From positions 7,529,501-7,593,500 of the forward strand of contig NZ_FMHW01000002.1 in assembly GCF_900090325.1 (NCBI RefSeq): DNA of 64,000 nt, written 5' to 3'. Origin of the DNA: Micromonospora pallida. Lineage in GTDB: Bacteria > Actinomycetota > Actinomycetes > Mycobacteriales > Micromonosporaceae. The stretch's first letter is position 1. Each line of letters begins with the position of its first letter. Position numbers and translations under genes: made by a program. The notes below the pieces were generated by a model, which saw only the letters and a program-made list of their open reading frames with translations, had not been told where the DNA came from and did not search any database. This document shows positions 61,721 through 64,000 of the stretch, piece after piece.

Positions 61721-62899
61721 GTGCGGAAGGCCCATCCCCTGCACCTGCGACTGCTGTGGTTACTCCGCGACGAAGGTCCGCTCTCCCGGGCCGAACTCGC
61801 CGACCGTCTCCAGATCCCGCGCCCGCGCCTGCTCGCCGAACTGGAACGGCTGGTCGCCCTCGGCTACGTGGCCGAGGCCGGCCTGGCCAAGTCCCGGGGC
61901 GGTCGTCGGTCCACCCTGGTCGAGCTGGACCCGCGGCTGCGGTTCGCCGCAGTGGACATGGGCGCCAGCTCGATCGACGTCGAGGTGGTCAACGGCCGGC
62001 TCGAACCGGTCGCGGCCTACGCCGAGCAGGCCGACATCCGCTCCGGGCCGAAGGCCACCCTGCACCGGGTCAACGAGTTGCTGCACAAGGCGCGGGCCGA
62101 CGGGGCGTACGAGCGGCTCGACGCGATCGGCGTCGGGGTGCCCGGCCCGGTGAGCTTCCGCGACGGGGTGCCGGTCTCCCCGCCGATCATGCCGGGCTGG
62201 GACCGGTTCCCGGTCCGGGAACTGCTCACCCGCGAGCACGGCTGCCCGGCGGTGGTCGACAACGACGTCAACATCATGGCGATCGGTGAGCGGCACGGCG
62301 GGGTGGCCCACTCGGTGGACGACTTCCTCTTCGTCAAGATCGGTACGGGAATAGGGTGCGGCATCTTCCTCGGCGGTGAGGTCTACCGGGGCAGCGACGG
62401 GTGTGCCGGCGACATCGGCCACATCCAGGCCGAGCCACACGGTCCGGTGTGCTCCTGCGGCAACGTCGGTTGCCTGGAGGCGCTGTTCAGCGGCGCGGCA
62501 CTGGCCAAGGACGCGACCGCCGCCGCGCGCAGCGGCACCTCCCCGGCGTTGGCCGAGCGACTCGCCGCCCGGGGCCGGGTCACCGCGCTCGACGTCGCCG
62601 AGGGGGCCGGCGAGGGGGACGTGACCTGCATCCAGCTCATCCGGGAGGGCGGGCGGCGGCTGGGCGGTGTGCTCGCCGGGCTGGTCAGCTTCGCCAACCC
62701 GTCGATGATCGTGATCGGCGGGGGGTTGGCCCAACTCGGCCACATCCTGCTCGCCGAGATCCGCAGTGTCGTCTACCGCCGGTCGCTGCCACTGGCCACC
62801 GGCAACCTGCCGGTGGTCCTTTCCGAACTCGGCCCTCGGGCCGGGGTGGCCGGCGCGGCGGTGCTCGCCAGCGACGTCGCCTTCCTGGAGGCGTCGTGA
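61721..62899 (+). CDS. ROK family transcriptional regulator
   Basis: The product is 392 residues. An N-terminal winged helix (LRLLWLLRDEGPLSRAELADRLQIPRPRLLAELERL) precedes the ROK sugar-binding/kinase-like domain with VDMGASSIDVEVVNG, GIGVPGPVSF, GCGIFLGGEVYRG and CSCGNVGCLEAL, the ROK zinc motif CxCGxxGCxE. It probably senses a sugar and controls the downstream sugar ABC genes, with which it shares a GTGA overlap. GTG 61721 was chosen with GAGGTGAG in front; GTG 61712 is possible. Confidence 0.92.
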   Translation: MRKAHPLHLRLLWLLRDEGPLSRAELADRLQIPRPRLLAELERLVALGYVAEAGLAKSRGGRRSTLVELDPRLRFAAVDMGASSIDVEVVNGRLEPVAAYAEQADIRSGPKATLHRVNELLHKARADGAYERLDAIGVGVPGPVSFRDGVPVSPPIMPGWDRFPVRELLTREHGCPAVVDNDVNIMAIGERHGGVAHSVDDFLFVKIGTGIGCGIFLGGEVYRGSDGCAGDIGHIQAEPHGPVCSCGNVGCLEALFSGAALAKDATAAARSGTSPALAERLAARGRVTALDVAEGAGEGDVTCIQLIREGGRRLGGVLAGLVSFANPSMIVIGGGLAQLGHILLAEIRSVVYRRSLPLATGNLPVVLSELGPRAGVAGAAVLASDVAFLEAS

Positions 62900-64000
62900 G
62901 CACCGGCGCCGGGCCGGAACCCCGGCGCGCGAGCACCGAGGTCGGATCGGAGCACGTGAGCACCGGTGCCGGGCCGGCACCCCGGCCGCTGGTCGAGGCG
63001 CCCGCCGACGCGGTCCCCGGTGACGTGGTGCTGCGGTTGACCGACGTGGTCAAGACCTTCCCCGGCGTCCGTGCTCTGGACGGGGTGCAACTGGAGGTGC
63101 GGGCGGGCGAGGTGCACTGCCTCCTCGGGCAGAACGGCGCCGGCAAGTCCACCCTGATCAAGGTGCTCGCCGGGGTGCACCGGCCGGACTCGGGGCAGGT
63201 GCAGTGGCGGGGCGAACCGGCCACCTTCGCCAATCCGCAGACCGCCATGCGCGCCGGCATCGCCACCATCTACCAGGAACTCGACCTGGTCGAGGATCTC
63301 TCCGTCGCGGAGAACGCGTTCCTGGGCCACGAGCCGCGCCGGCTCGGCTTCGTCCGCCGGGGCCAGATGGCCCGGCGGACCCGGGAGATCCTGGGCCGCC
63401 TCGGCCATCCGGAGATCCCGCCGGGCCGGCTGGTCCGCGCGCTGCCGGCGGCCGGCAAGCAGGTCGTCAGCATGGCCCGCGCACTCTCCCACGAGGCCCG
63501 ACTGATCATCATGGACGAGCCGAGCGCGGTGCTCGCCCACGACGAGGTCGGCAACCTCTTCCGGATCATCCGGGAACTCACCGCCCAGGGCATCGCGGTC
63601 ATCTACATCTCCCACCGGCTGGAGGAGATCCGCGAGATCGGCGACCGGGTCACCGTCCTCAAGGACGGCCGGACGACCGCGGCGAACCTGCCCGCCCGGG
63701 ACACCCCCACCCGGGACCTGGTCAGCCGGATGACCGGCCGGACCATCGAGTACGTCTTCCCCGACCGTCCCGCTGCCGAGGCGGGCGGGGAGCTGCTCCG
63801 GGTGGCCGGGCTCAGCCGGGCGGGCGAGTTCGCCGACGTGTCGCTGAGCGTCCGGGCCGGGGAGATCGTCGGGATCGCTGGGCTGGTCGGCTCGGGCCGG
63901 TCGGAGCTGCTGGAGACCATCTTCGGCGCCCGCCACGCGGACGCCGGCACGGTCAGCGTGGCCGGCCGTTCCGTACGGCCGGGCAGCGTCGGCGCGGCGG
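62896..64000 (+). CDS. Sugar ABC transporter ATP-binding protein (RbsA/XylG/MglA type), 3' end off window
   Basis: The first 368 residues are visible. The first ATPase domain has Walker A GQNGAGKST and Walker B IIMDEPSAVLAHDE. Its signature is ALPAAGKQVVSMARAL, which lacks the usual LSGGxxQ but fits the degenerate first signature common in this family. A second domain starts at the window end (GELLRVAGLSRAGEF, GIAGLVGSGRSELLE). About 45 N-terminal residues are unusual: VSTGAGPEPRRASTEVGSEH then VSTGAGPAPRPL, from a 60-bp tandem duplication of the start region (62896 and 62956). The GTG overlaps the ROK stop. Confidence 0.9.
   Translation, partial: MSTGAGPEPRRASTEVGSEHVSTGAGPAPRPLVEAPADAVPGDVVLRLTDVVKTFPGVRALDGVQLEVRAGEVHCLLGQNGAGKSTLIKVLAGVHRPDSGQVQWRGEPATFANPQTAMRAGIATIYQELDLVEDLSVAENAFLGHEPRRLGFVRRGQMARRTREILGRLGHPEIPPGRLVRALPAAGKQVVSMARALSHEARLIIMDEPSAVLAHDEVGNLFRIIRELTAQGIAVIYISHRLEEIREIGDRVTVLKDGRTTAANLPARDTPTRDLVSRMTGRTIEYVFPDRPAAEAGGELLRVAGLSRAGEFADVSLSVRAGEIVGIAGLVGSGRSELLETIFGARHADAGTVSVAGRSVRPGSVGAA

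Overview
The window is high-GC chromosomal DNA from an actinomycete, most likely a Micromonosporaceae member (Micromonospora or a close relative). The evidence is extreme third-position GC, many GTG starts, many leaderless-type starts (TANNNT six to seven bases before the start codon), an AfsR/SARP regulator, snapalysin, and a gene order shared with other actinobacteria. No tRNA, rRNA, CRISPR array, prophage or insertion sequence was seen.

Layout. 1-8.2 kb: the end of an SDR oxidoreductase, a HIT protein, a serine hydrolase, a secreted snapalysin, then the conserved block phoH-ybeY-CNNM/CorC-(cytidine deaminase-like)-era. 8.7-12.1 kb: an acyltransferase, recO, uppS and a small membrane protein. 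12.2-17 kb: a solo GntR helix-turn-helix, an MTH1187/YkoF-type thiamine-binding protein, and a TPP-riboswitch-controlled YkoEDC-type ECF transporter for thiamine/HMP. 17.1-24.8 kb: a permease/TIGR03943 pair, a frameshifted hydrolase, a SIS protein, an acyl-CoA dehydrogenase and small membrane proteins. 24.9-28.4 kb: a zinc module znuA-znuC-znuB-smtB-zur with a Zur-like box. 28.6-34 kb: small genes, glyS, an AbiEi/DUF559 protein and dusB. 34-45.4 kb: an AfsR-like regulator, a LuxR response regulator, GH20 hexosaminidase, ppdK, a roadblock protein, a VOC protein and dgt. 45.5-54.7 kb: an iron-box-controlled siderophore-interacting protein, an M23 hydrolase, a GDPD, a BCCT transporter and a small ABC cluster. 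54.8-64 kb: dnaG, an ABC-2 export system, a YihY protein, and a ROK regulator followed by a sugar ABC ATPase that runs off the window.

The order phoH...era...recO...uppS, smtB-zur-glyS and dgt/dnaG resembles the Mycobacterium tuberculosis Rv2343c-Rv2368c region from memory, so much of the window is an ancestral housekeeping neighbourhood with accessory insertions.

The most unusual content is non-coding. Six copies of a 60-62 bp double-palindrome element sit in intergenic spaces, and two of them end in a leaderless-type promoter directly before a GTG start. Two further families of long perfect inverted repeats occur. GC-rich minisatellites lie both between genes and in-frame at protein termini. 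Several short tandem duplications fall exactly on gene ends. Two genes (DUF6886-like and an epoxide-hydrolase-like alpha/beta hydrolase) carry apparent frameshifts that may be sequence errors.
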